64,000 nt of DNA from Malassezia japonica (taxonomy: Eukaryota; Basidiomycota; Malasseziomycetes; Malasseziales; Malasseziaceae). Position numbers and translations under genes: made by a program. The stretch covers positions 248,001 to 312,000 of the forward strand of contig NC_083377.1 in the NCBI RefSeq assembly GCF_029542785.1. The letters are read 5' to 3'. Below the pieces are notes generated by a model. The model ran no database searches. It had not been told where the DNA came from and worked only from the letters and a program-made list of their open reading frames with translations. Positions 39,491 to 48,317 of the stretch are shown here, piece by piece. Positions within the stretch are counted from its first letter, which is position 1. Each line of letters starts with the position of its first letter.

Positions 39491-39676
39491 CTACGGTAGC
39501 TTGCTGGGCGTCTTGCTTGGCGGCGGCGATCCCGATTCCAGCGCCTTCTTCTTTTCCATCTCCACCTTCATATTGTTCATAGAGTCTTCAATCAACGGCT
39601 TGAAGATGTATACGCCCGACGCAACACCCACAGCCACCGCAATCAGCGGGGCACCGAGACCCTGAAAGCGTGCCAT
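39491..39676 (-). CDS. Small single-pass membrane protein, 61 aa, unassigned
   Basis: Starts MARFQGLGAPLIAVAVGVASG, with one hydrophobic helix (about 9-25), then an amphipathic acidic/Met/Lys-rich helix (IEDSMNNMKVEMEKKK) and a Pro/Ser tail. The composition resembles small mitochondrial inner-membrane proteins, but no family is recognised. Support comes from a proper ATG, plausible protein composition, a 60-bp divergent promoter with CACGTG shared with SCS3, and gene density that would otherwise leave a gap. It has no introns. Confidence 0.65.
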   Translation of the reverse strand: MARFQGLGAPLIAVAVGVASGVYIFKPLIEDSMNNMKVEMEKKKALESGSPPPSKTPSKLP

Positions 39677-39695
39677 GCTAAAGGAAAGCCATCAT

Positions 39696-39701
39696 CACGT
39701 G
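39696..39701. promoter_or_regulatory. CACGTG box in the 60-bp small-protein/SCS3 divergent promoter
   Basis: It lies 19 bp from the minus-strand ATG (39676) and 35 bp from the SCS3 ATG (39737). Confidence 0.45.
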
Positions 39702-39736
39702 CAACCCCGCAGGGCGCACGGTTGCCCGCTTCGACG

Positions 39737-40751
39737 ATGCGTGCCTCGGTTCCCGCGTATACGCGCCTCGTAGAGACACTGCGCCCCCATCAGTACCACC
39801 TCGTGTTCCTGCTGTGGATCGGAGGTGTGCTGCTGGGCGGTACCATCTACTCGCACTGGTACCAGACGAGCGCGTACAACCTGCAACTTTCGGCGACGCG
39901 CGCGATGGACTATGCTGCGCACCGTGCGATGCAGCACGACGCGCCGTCGATCTTTGCAGACCGACGCAATCTGTTTAATGTGTTGTTCATCAAGCGCGCG
40001 TGGTTCTGGAACACACTCGCGGTACTGCTGGTCGCCTGCACGCTCGAGCGCGGCTCGGGCGGCCTGCGTGGCGAGGTGGCGCAGCAGGTCGCACCGCGCC
40101 CGATGCGCTCTGCATCTGACGCACTCTATACCAAGACCTTTTGGCGGTGGCTCGAAGCGACAATCGGCTGGTGTACGTTGTTGTACTGACGCAGTCTTTT
40201 TCTCGCAGTGGTTCTTTGGCCCGAGTCTCTCGGAGCGTGTGATGATCGCGAGTGGCGGCCAGTGCGTCGTCAACTCGATGTCGGTCGATCCCGCGCTGTG
40301 CCACTCGCACGCGGCGCTGACGCACGGTGCGCATCCGGAGCTCTTTTCGCAGCTCCCCGAGCCGGTGCAGATGCTCGGCAAGTCGCATCCCCTCTATGCC
40401 AACTGGCACGGCGGCCACGACGTGTCGGGCCACACGTTTATCCTGGTGCTTGGCATGCTGCTTGTGATGGAGACGCTCATTCCCTACGCCCCGTACATCC
40501 TGCCCCAGTCCTCGGCGCTGCGCGATTCGATTCCCCGGTCGCTGTACGCCGCACAGAACGTGTTCCAGCTGCCCGGCCAACGCAAGGCCAACCTTGCTGT
40601 CCTCGGTTTCTGCGTCGCGCTGCTGGCGCTATGGAGCTCGATGCTGCTTGCGACGTCGCTCTATTTCCACCACCCCGGCGAGAAGCTCACCGGGTTCCTT
40701 TCGGCACTGGCCGTGTGGGCGCTCATGCCGAAAGAGACGGTCCTTGCCTAG
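39737..40751 (+). CDS. SCS3: FIT-family ER protein Scs3 (lipid droplet / phospholipid homeostasis)
   Basis: Exon 1 is 39737-40172, the 22-nt intron 40173-40194, and exon 2 40195-40751, giving 330 aa. It is a multi-pass ER membrane protein of the fat-storage-inducing transmembrane family. HGGHDVSGHTF carries the first conserved histidine pair and the second is near SLYFHHPGEKLTG; in the family these form an acyl-CoA diphosphatase active site. Splicing gives IGWFFFSQWFFGP. Yeast Scs3 affects inositol prototrophy and lipid-droplet budding. The frame upstream of ATG 39737 has only TTG. Its TAG lies in one arm of an inverted repeat whose other arm holds the stop of the next gene. Confidence 0.87.
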
Positions 40752-40780
40752 GCGTGAATCTCGATGGTCCACGCCTAGGC
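40746..40780. terminator. 11-bp perfect inverted repeat spanning both convergent stop codons
   Basis: GCCTAGGCGTG at 40746-40756 and its exact complement at 40770-40780 are separated by 13 nt. The left arm contains the SCS3 TAG (40749-40751) and the right arm contains the F-box gene stop (40775-40777, minus). RNA from either strand would fold into the same hairpin. A role in 3'-end formation is inferred. Confidence 0.55.
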
Positions 40781-41821
40781 CAGGACCTCGACAGAGCGCT
40801 GGCGCCACTCGGCACGCAGCTGCTCCAGCGCATGGCTCGGGTCGACCCACGACCCCACGTCGTCGCCCAGCACCTGCCTCGAGTAGTCGCCTTGTGCGTT
40901 AAACACGAGGTCACGTAGGGCATCCCACTCATTGACAAACTCGTGCGCGAGTTCCGCCTGCGCGATATCGACGCCCCGCGGGGCGGTTTCGAGCGCTTCC
41001 TTGAGCGCGGCCACGACCTTTTTGGCGCGCTGCGGCACGGCACGAAAGTGCAAGCGCTGCAGCCACGACGGCCGCGCATCGAGCAGGAGCCGCGCGAGCG
41101 AGTCCTCGAGCGATGCATCGTCGAGTGCGAGCAGCTTGCGCAGCACCGTTATGTCGCGCACTACGTCGCCATAGTCTTTCGGAGAGGTATATTCAAAGCA
41201 CTTGAGGGCGGGCAGGCGCCGGATGGCGTCCGCCTCGGAAAACGATAGGTTGATATCGCACACGGTGAGGTCCTGCACCTTGCGAAAGATGGGCGCGTCA
41301 AACCCGCTCACGAAGCTGTGCGGATTGATGCTCGTCAAGCGCACCGGCTGGCACGCAGTGCCGTACGAGTGCACAACTGCCGCCGATACGAGCGATCCGC
41401 TTAGCGCCACGTCTTTCAGGCGCCGACATGCACGCAGGACAAAGCGGGTATGGGTATAGACTTCTTCCCGCAACGACTCGAGGTAGGCCGAGTCGCCGGG
41501 CAGCGGCGCCGAAAGGATCGAGAGCAGATCGGAGCGCGCATGGCTCGGGCCAATCCACAGGCTACGCACCGCACGCGCAGCCTCGGGGCGCTCTCTGACC
41601 AGCTCGGCAAAGCGCGCGAGCGCCGTCGAGGTGTGCAGCTCCACGCGTGCGTACACGACGGGGAACAACGCGCGCTGCACGCCAGAATTCAGCGAAAGGA
41701 GCTTGCCAGTAGCGCTTTGGTCGCTCTGGAACAAGTACTTTAGTATGCGCACCACCACCTCGAACGGCAGCGTGGGCAGCGGCGGTGGCGGCGGCGCGGG
41801 CTTGCCCCGGCGGCGTATCAT
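40775..41821 (-). CDS. F-box-like leucine-rich protein, target unknown
   Basis: A 348-residue intronless protein. After a Pro-rich start (MIRRRGKPAPPPPPLP), residues about 18-60 (LPFEVVVRILKYL, then KLLSLNSGVQRALFPVVYARVEL) have the form of a basidiomycete F-box-like domain. The remainder shows irregular Leu-rich segments (DLTVCDINLSF, LPALKCFEY) suited to a curved repeat surface. Such proteins usually act as substrate receptors of SCF ubiquitin ligases. An open frame extends upstream to 42928 but overlaps BUD4 on the same strand in another frame and lacks coding features, so the ATG at 41821 is preferred. It follows BUD4 by 38 bp. Confidence 0.75.
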   Translation of the reverse strand: MIRRRGKPAPPPPPLPTLPFEVVVRILKYLFQSDQSATGKLLSLNSGVQRALFPVVYARVELHTSTALARFAELVRERPEAARAVRSLWIGPSHARSDLLSILSAPLPGDSAYLESLREEVYTHTRFVLRACRRLKDVALSGSLVSAAVVHSYGTACQPVRLTSINPHSFVSGFDAPIFRKVQDLTVCDINLSFSEADAIRRLPALKCFEYTSPKDYGDVVRDITVLRKLLALDDASLEDSLARLLLDARPSWLQRLHFRAVPQRAKKVVAALKEALETAPRGVDIAQAELAHEFVNEWDALRDLVFNAQGDYSRQVLGDDVGSWVDPSHALEQLRAEWRQRSVEVLA

Positions 41822-41859
41822 GGGCCGTGCGTGATGGTGGCTATCGGGCAATCGGGCTA

Positions 41860-44800
41860 TTAAAACGGACGCAGGGGCTTCGTCTGCGAAAAGTTGAGGC
41901 CCCAGCGCGAATTTTGTGTGCCGTCGCCCTGGACCTTGGAAAAGAGCTGGCGCGCCTTGGACTTGACATTCGGTTTGCTGGGCAGAGGGGGGCTTGCTGT
42001 CGGCTGCTGCGCGTCCTTGAGGACGTTGGTCTGGGCGAGCTGCGGGGGCGGCGCCTTGGGCGTCGTGCTTTCCGGCATCGTCGGCGGCGGCTTGCGTGCC
42101 ATGCGTGCCTTTTCCGCAGCGGGCGGCGGCCGCGGCGGCTCGGTGGGGCGTGTGCGCTGCGGCATCGTGCGTGGCCGCCGGTCCTGCGGCATCTGCATGC
42201 GCGGCGCGTTTTCGTCCGTGGCAATCGTCTTGCGCACGGTCGACGTCGCCTGTGCCGCGGGCTGCGTCGGGCTCGGCTGCGGGAGGCCGTGGAACGCGTT
42301 CGAGGACTGGAACGCGGCCTGTGCCCAGCCCGGGGGCACCGGGAGCTTGTGCGAGACAATGTTTTGGAGCACACGCAGCCACTGCTGCTTCTCGCTGTCC
42401 GTGTCGGCAAACATGTAGATCTTTTCTCCGTCGCGGAACGTGATGCGGAAGGAGCGCTGTAGCGGGATCATATCGTCCATATCCTCGAGCTCGGAGCTGC
42501 TCAGCTTGCGGCACTCTTCCACGGCGAGCGCCTGCACGAGGTCGATGCGCGTCGTGGGGCGCTTTGTCACCTCGTTGAAGCAGATCAGGTTGAGGCCCAT
42601 GATGCGCATCGGGCGCCGGCGCCACGTCTTGCAGTCGCCGCCGAGCTGCGTGAGGGTGCCCCGGTACGTCGTGCCGGTCTGGTGCCAGGCGATGTTGTTC
42701 ATGCCTTGCTCGCACTCGCTCAGGTTCTTGGGCAGCTCGCCTTGCAGCGACACCGGGAGGGGGGGGAGGTAAAAGACGCGCAGGCGCAGCGAGCCGCGGG
42801 GCTTGGCGAGGTTCGCCGCAAAGCCTTTCGCACGCTCGAGGCTCATGCGCGGCACGTCGCCGAGGCTCTTTTTCGACTCGCCGACGGGGCGCACGGGCAG
42901 GTCGATGAGCATGCTGCGCGCATAGCACTGGCCACGCACACTGTCCAGCGCCACGGTCGCGCGGCCGAGCGTCCCGTGGCGGTTGGCGTAGTGCAGCATG
43001 GGAGGGACACGCGCCTTGCTCATAAAGCGCGAGCGCGACGTGCCTTCGCGCGCAGCACGCGACGCAAAGGGATGCAGGAGCTTGCCGACGCCAGTGCGCT
43101 GGCTGCGCTTGTCGAGCAGGCCATCCTCGGGGGCGGTATCCTCGACAAGGTGCGCATCGAGCTGCAGCATCAGCGTAAAGCTCACTTCGAGGCCGTCGTG
43201 CTCCACCAGCTCAAACTCTTGCTGGATGGGGCACAGGCCATCGGCGCCGGGGTGCAGCGGAGAGGCCGCCGTCTTGACCATGTGGATGCCATTGTCGAGC
43301 ACGATCGAAAAATCGGTGTGCTCTTTCGGCAGCGGCAGGCCCGACGGGATGAACGAGTCGATCATCACAAACATGCGGCCGGTCGTCTGCTCGCCAGACG
43401 TCACGACAGGGCCCGACGTCTTGCGGAAGGCATTCACCTCGTTCGGCTGGCGCAGCTTTTGCCAGCCGCGCTCTTCCACGGGCTGCATCGAGAAACGCGG
43501 CATCTGCGCGAGCTCGGGCGAGTTCGACTGGAAGACGCCGCGGTTGTGCACCTTGTACTTCTGGTCGCTCTCGGTCACGATGCGCGAGAGCTCGCGCTCG
43601 AGCAGGTGGCTAAACGGCCCGTCCTCGGACGGGACACTCGACGCAGGCGCGTCCTTGGTGCTCTTGGCCATCTCGTGCTCGGTCGGCGAGTAGTACTCGG
43701 TCGGCGACGAGGCATCGCTCTTGGCCTCTTTCTCCGCCGCCTTTTCCTCGGCGAACCACGTCTTTTGGCGCTCGATCTCGGGCGAGGCGTTGGCGAGGGG
43801 CGGCGCAGGCGACGTCTCGCTCGCGCGGCTCTTTAGCTCGGACTCCATCTGCGTCAGGGGCGAGGCCCAGCGCGCAGCGCTCGCGCCGCCGTCGTGGGCC
43901 ACAGGCGCCAGGCCAGGGATGTCGGCTGTGTCGAGCGAAGTGCGCGCGCGCGCCGTCGGCACCGGGCGCCGGGGGACGTCGAGCGACATGCGCGACGGCG
44001 CGGGGCGCTCTTCGCGGGGGCGCGTCGCCCGCTCGTCGAGCGACATGCGCGAAGGAATCTCGCGCTGCTCGAGCTCGGGCGAGAGCGAGGCGGCGGTGTC
44101 CTCGTACGGATTCAGCCCCTGTCTCCGGCGGTCCATACGCCGGCGGATCGAGTCGCGGGTAATGTGCGGGCGCACCGTGCGCATCGGCAGCTCCACGGCG
44201 CGCTTCGGCGCAGGCTCGGCGTCCTCGGGGAGCATGCCGTCCAGCGTAATGGGGCTCCAGCTGGGGAGCGTCGGCAGGTCCGGCGAGAGGAGGCGCGGCG
44301 TCGGCACGGGCGGCGGCGAGGTCGCCGGTTCGTGCAGGCGCTTGATCGAGGCACTCGTTGGCATCTGCGGCACATCGCTGGGCATGGCAAGAATATCGTC
44401 CTGGAGGAGCTGGTCGACGAGGTTCTCGACACGCTCCGCGGCCAGCAGGCTGCTTGTATCCTGGCGCTCGTACGACGCATCGGGGTCGACCGAGCGCTCA
44501 ATGACCGACGGCTCGTCGCCGACGGCCGACGTGTTTGCGTCGAACGACGTCTCGTCCTGCGCCCACACTGCACCGAGCGCCGGCGAGCCGCCCTCGTTGA
44601 GAATCGTCGTGGGGGGCGCAAGCGGCGCAGACGCAGGGCGCGGCGTCGCTTCGGTGCCGTCGTAGAGGAGCGCATCGACCTCGGCGGGGGCGGCCGGCGC
44701 CTCTGCACCAGCCTCTGGGGCCCGGGGGGGCGGCGCAAGCGCTGGGGCCACCTCGTCTACATCAATCTCCATCGCCTCGCCTTCCGCAAGCGTCTCCTCC

Positions 44801-45336
44801 ATTGCGCGGTCGACCGGCGTGTCTTCCGCCGCCTGCGTCACTTCCTCGACGCGGGCCTGGACGGCGGCAGGGACGGGCGGTGCCTCGCGCGTCGGCACCG
44901 GCGTCGCGAGGTGCTCTTGTGCAGGCGCCTCGTACACATTCGTATCAAACGTCACCGACTTGCTCTCGTACGGCATGCGCACATACGCGTCGATAATCGC
45001 CGGGGCTGCCTGTGAGTCGCGCGAGATGTCAAAGCTCTGCGACACGTCCTGGCCCCAGTCCTCGTCGCCCGGCTTTGGCGGCGAGTACTGCTCCAGCACA
45101 TCATCAATTACAATGCGGTCCGACGTCGCAAGCGACGGCAGGACGCCCGGCGCGCGCCGGAACGGCGACTTGGCCGCACGCACGTCGGTCGGCGTGAGGT
45201 CCACCGCGCGCTTGCGGCGGGGCGAGCTCGCAGGCGCCTCGCCATCGACCACGATCCCTAGACCGAATCCGCTTCCTGATCCATGCAACGCGGGCTGCGG
45301 CACGCCGTCGCGCTCCGCCTTGTTCGACACGCTCAT
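41860..45336 (-). CDS. BUD4: Bud4/anillin-like septin-interacting protein with PH domain
   Basis: A 1158-residue intronless protein. The first ~640 residues are disordered, rich in Pro, Ser, Glu and Arg, with scattered short motifs such as repeated [15 protein letters not shown] elements. The C-terminal third has the anillin-homology region (from about [22 protein letters not shown]) and a PH domain ([21 protein letters not shown] to [24 protein letters not shown]). Bud4 and Mid2-type proteins organise septin rings at the bud neck. A basic, Pro-rich tail follows the PH domain. The ATG at 45336 is used; the TTG at 45357 is not. Confidence 0.87.
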   Translation of the reverse strand: MSVSNKAERDGVPQPALHGSGSGFGLGIVVDGEAPASSPRRKRAVDLTPTDVRAAKSPFRRAPGVLPSLATSDRIVIDDVLEQYSPPKPGDEDWGQDVSQSFDISRDSQAAPAIIDAYVRMPYESKSVTFDTNVYEAPAQEHLATPVPTREAPPVPAAVQARVEEVTQAAEDTPVDRAMEETLAEGEAMEIDVDEVAPALAPPPRAPEAGAEAPAAPAEVDALLYDGTEATPRPASAPLAPPTTILNEGGSPALGAVWAQDETSFDANTSAVGDEPSVIERSVDPDASYERQDTSSLLAAERVENLVDQLLQDDILAMPSDVPQMPTSASIKRLHEPATSPPPVPTPRLLSPDLPTLPSWSPITLDGMLPEDAEPAPKRAVELPMRTVRPHITRDSIRRRMDRRRQGLNPYEDTAASLSPELEQREIPSRMSLDERATRPREERPAPSRMSLDVPRRPVPTARARTSLDTADIPGLAPVAHDGGASAARWASPLTQMESELKSRASETSPAPPLANASPEIERQKTWFAEEKAAEKEAKSDASSPTEYYSPTEHEMAKSTKDAPASSVPSEDGPFSHLLERELSRIVTESDQKYKVHNRGVFQSNSPELAQMPRFSMQPVEERGWQKLRQPNEVNAFRKTSGPVVTSGEQTTGRMFVMIDSFIPSGLPLPKEHTDFSIVLDNGIHMVKTAASPLHPGADGLCPIQQEFELVEHDGLEVSFTLMLQLDAHLVEDTAPEDGLLDKRSQRTGVGKLLHPFASRAAREGTSRSRFMSKARVPPMLHYANRHGTLGRATVALDSVRGQCYARSMLIDLPVRPVGESKKSLGDVPRMSLERAKGFAANLAKPRGSLRLRVFYLPPLPVSLQGELPKNLSECEQGMNNIAWHQTGTTYRGTLTQLGGDCKTWRRRPMRIMGLNLICFNEVTKRPTTRIDLVQALAVEECRKLSSSELEDMDDMIPLQRSFRITFRDGEKIYMFADTDSEKQQWLRVLQNIVSHKLPVPPGWAQAAFQSSNAFHGLPQPSPTQPAAQATSTVRKTIATDENAPRMQMPQDRRPRTMPQRTRPTEPPRPPPAAEKARMARKPPPTMPESTTPKAPPPQLAQTNVLKDAQQPTASPPLPSKPNVKSKARQLFSKVQGDGTQNSRWGLNFSQTKPLRPF

Positions 45337-45387
45337 CGAAGCAAGACGCGTTCCCAAGGAACAACACCCCCGACATTACGCGCATAT

Positions 45388-45393
45388 CACGTG
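45388..45393. promoter_or_regulatory. CACGTG (TCACGTGA) in the 66-bp BUD4/MTO1 divergent promoter
   Basis: It is 10 bp upstream of the MTO1 ATG and 52 bp from the BUD4 ATG. Being so close to MTO1, it may lie within or next to its transcription start. Confidence 0.45.
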
Positions 45394-45402
45394 ACGCACC
45401 CT

Positions 45403-47398
45403 ATGCTTCCGACGTTCTTGCGGAGCGTGCATACGGTGGTCATTGGCGGGGGGCACGCCGGCGTCGAGGCGGCGGCGGCCTCGGCGCGCACCGGAGCGTC
45501 GACGGTGCTGCTGACGACCAAGACGGCGACGATCGGCGAGCTCAGCTGCAATCCTAGCATGGGCGGCATCGGAAAAGGGACGCTCACACGCGAGACGGAC
45601 GCGCTCGGCGGCCTGGCCGGTCAGGCCGCCGACGCGGCCGCGATCCAGTTTCGTATGCTGAATCGGTCAAAAGGAGCGGCGGTACATGTACGTGGTGCGA
45701 CTCACACAGGGGCCACGCGCACAGCTCGACCGGTACCTGTACAAGACGGAAATTCAGAAGAAACTCGCGCAGGTGCCAAATTTGACGATCCGCGAGGCCA
45801 ACGTTCACGGCCTCGACCTCGCGTGGGGGGAATCATCGCGCGATGCCCAGGCGACGGTGCGTGGCGTGTCGCTCGCGAGCGGCGAAGTGATTTCGTGCGA
45901 ACAGGTCGTGCTGTGCACCGGCACCTTTCTCGCCGCCGCCATCCTCCTCGGCAAGGAGCGGCGGCCGGCGGGCCGTATGCTGCCGATTCCCCACAAAGGC
46001 TACGAGCCAAGCACCGAGGGGCTGAGCGAGGCGCTGGCCAAGGCGGGCTTTGCGCTCGGGCGCCTCAAGACGGGCACGCCGGCGCGCATCGACGCCGCGT
46101 CCGTCGCGCTCGGCGCGCGCTTTCCCGCCGAGCAAGGGCGCCCAGCACGCTCGCCGGCGCTCGAGCCCATGCCGGGCGACGAGCACCCCGCGCGCTTCTC
46201 GTTCGTGGACGCAGATACCCCTCCGATCGACGCCACTCGGCAGCTGTACACGTATGGGACGCGCACGATACCTGCGACGCACGCCCTCGTCACGCAGGGC
46301 ATGGGAAGCGACGAGTACGAAATGACGCGGCATGCTGGGCCGCGGTACTGTCCCTCGCTCGAGGTCAAGGTCGTGCGATTCGCGCACAAAGACTCGCACC
46401 CCGTGTGGCTCGAGCCGGAAGGCTTTCTGGACACGCCGCAAGGCGACGGGCACGTCCTCTACCCCAACGGCCTGTCATGCTCGCTCCCCCCCCCTGTACA
46501 GGAAGAAATGATCCGCACAATTCCCGGCCTGGAGCACGCCAAGATGCTGCGGCCCGGCTACGCGGTTGAGTACGACCACATCGATCCCCGCGAGCTTTTG
46601 CCGTCGCTCGAATGTAGGCGCATCGAAGGCCTCGCGCTAGCCGGCCAGATCAACGGCACGACGGGCTACGAAGAAGCGGGCGCACAAGGCCTGCTGGCCG
46701 GCCTCAATGCCGGCCTCCGTGCGCAGCGCCGCGCTGAGCTCCATATACCCCGCTCCGAGGCGTTCCTGGGTGTGCTTGTCGACGACCTGCGCATCCAAGG
46801 CGTCCAGGAGCCCTACCGCATGTTTACCTCGCGCTCCGAATACCGCCTGTCGCTGCGTGCAGACAACGCCGACCTGCGTCTCACGCCGCGCCTCCTTGCG
46901 GCGTGTCCAGAGGCGGTGGACGCCAAGCGCGCCGCGGCGCTCGCGCGCGTGCAAGGCGATCTCGACTATGGCATGAACTTGCTTCGGCAGACAAAAATGA
47001 CGTCCGGGACCTGGGCACAGTACGGCCTCGGTGTCCCGGGCGACGTGCGTACGCTCTCTGCGCTGGACGTGATGCGGCGTCCTCATGCGCGCCTTGCCCA
47101 GCTCCTTGAGGTGATCCCCGCCTTGGGCGAGCTGCCGCGCACCACGCAGAGCCGCCTCGAGACCACCGCCGCGTACCTACCCCTGCTCGAGCGCCAGGAA
47201 GCCGAGATCGCGATGCTGTCCAAAGACGAGCACGCGGTGCTTCCTGCGATCGACTATACCCTGCTGCACGGCCTCAGCCGCGAGATGCGCGAGCGCTTCG
47301 CAGCCGTGCAGCCCCGCACGCTCGGCGAGGCGAAGCGTGTGCCGGGCTGCACGCCCGCGTGCTACGCAGCGCTGTGGCGCGCGTGTCATTCTCCGTAG
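45403..47398 (+). CDS. MTO1: Mto1/MnmG, mitochondrial tRNA wobble-uridine modification enzyme
   Basis: An FAD-dependent partner of Mss1 (MnmE) that installs the carboxymethylaminomethyl group at U34 of mitochondrial tRNAs. Exon 1 is 45403-45687, the 22-nt intron 45688-45709, and exon 2 45710-47398, giving 657 aa. The FAD dinucleotide motif is GGGHAG at 15-20, with [12 protein letters not shown] and, after splicing, [17 protein letters not shown], the MnmG signature. GTPARID and the C-terminal helical domain ([19 protein letters not shown]) are also present. The N-terminus is short, with no long presequence. The carrier gene starts 27 bp after its stop. Confidence 0.94.
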
Positions 47399-47425
47399 CA
47401 CGTCATTGTGGAGGTTCTTTCCACC

Positions 47426-48313
47426 ATGTCGGATCCGTGGGGCCCCTTGAAGCTCCCGCTGAGTGACCTTGCGGCCGGCTCGCTGGCCGGCGCGGCGCAG
47501 GTGATTGTCGGCCAGCCCCTCGATACAATCAAGGTGCGTGCGCAGATCGCGCCGCCGGGCATGTTCAAAGGCCCAATGGATATCCTCACGACGACCGTGC
47601 GAAAGGAGGGCGTGCGAGGCCTCTTTAAAGGCATGGCGTCGCCGCTCCTCGGCATTGCGGCGCAGAACTCGTTTCTGTTTGCCGCCTTCTCTGTCGCAAA
47701 GCGCGCCGTGAGCCCTACGCCGGACCTGTCGATCGGCCAGGTGGCCTCAGCCGGCGCCATGGCCGGCGCGGCCAACAGCCTCTTTGCCTCGCCGGTGGAG
47801 CTGTTTAAAATTCGCATGCAGGCGCAGTACGGCGGCAAAACCGACAAGACCCTCGCGCAGGTTGCGCGCGAGATCTGGCGCAAGCACGGCTTCCGCCACG
47901 GCGTGATGCGCGGCTTTTGGGTCACGGTGCTTCGCGAGACGCCGGCCTATGCGGGTTTCTACGGTGCGTTTGAAGGGACGAAGCGCACGCTGCGTGCAAA
48001 TCTCTACCCCGACCTCGCCAAGGACGCCCCTCCTCCGCTCTGGGTCCTCATGGTATCGGGCTCGACCGGCGGCATTGCCAACTGGCTGGCGTGCTATCCG
48101 ATCGACGTCGTCAAGAGCCGCGTGCAGCTGAGCACTGCGCCGCTGCATGGTCTCGGCTACATCCCCCGCGCCTTTGCCGAAGTCGCGCGCGAGCAAGGGC
48201 TCGGCGGATTTATACGCGGCCTCTCGCCGACGCTCCTGCGTGCGATCCCCGCCGCGGCGGCCACCTTTACCACCTTTGAATTAGCCAAGGACGCATTGGA
48301 CCGCGCTGACTAA
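47426..48313 (+). CDS. Mitochondrial carrier family (SLC25) transporter
   Basis: A 295-residue protein with the three ~100-residue repeats of the family, each with a PxD/ExxK/R signature: GQPLDTIKVRAQ, SPVELFKIRMQ and YPIDVVKSRVQ. Six membrane helices are expected. The contact-point pattern resembles the Ymc1/Crc1 (amino acid, carnitine/acylcarnitine) group more than ADP/ATP carriers, but the substrate is uncertain. The ATG at 47426 is used because the extension to 47408 starts with GTG. It sits 27 bp after MTO1, and only 4 nt separate its TAA from the ATG of the next gene. Confidence 0.85.
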   Translation: MSDPWGPLKLPLSDLAAGSLAGAAQVIVGQPLDTIKVRAQIAPPGMFKGPMDILTTTVRKEGVRGLFKGMASPLLGIAAQNSFLFAAFSVAKRAVSPTPDLSIGQVASAGAMAGAANSLFASPVELFKIRMQAQYGGKTDKTLAQVAREIWRKHGFRHGVMRGFWVTVLRETPAYAGFYGAFEGTKRTLRANLYPDLAKDAPPPLWVLMVSGSTGGIANWLACYPIDVVKSRVQLSTAPLHGLGYIPRAFAEVAREQGLGGFIRGLSPTLLRAIPAAAATFTTFELAKDALDRAD

Positions 48314-48317
48314 TCCA

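Noticed and set aside
40775..42928. Extension of the F-box-like frame upstream to 717 codons
   Set aside because: The added part overlaps BUD4 on the same strand in another frame and reads as low-complexity Ala/Arg/His. The F-box-like domain follows directly after the ATG at 41821.
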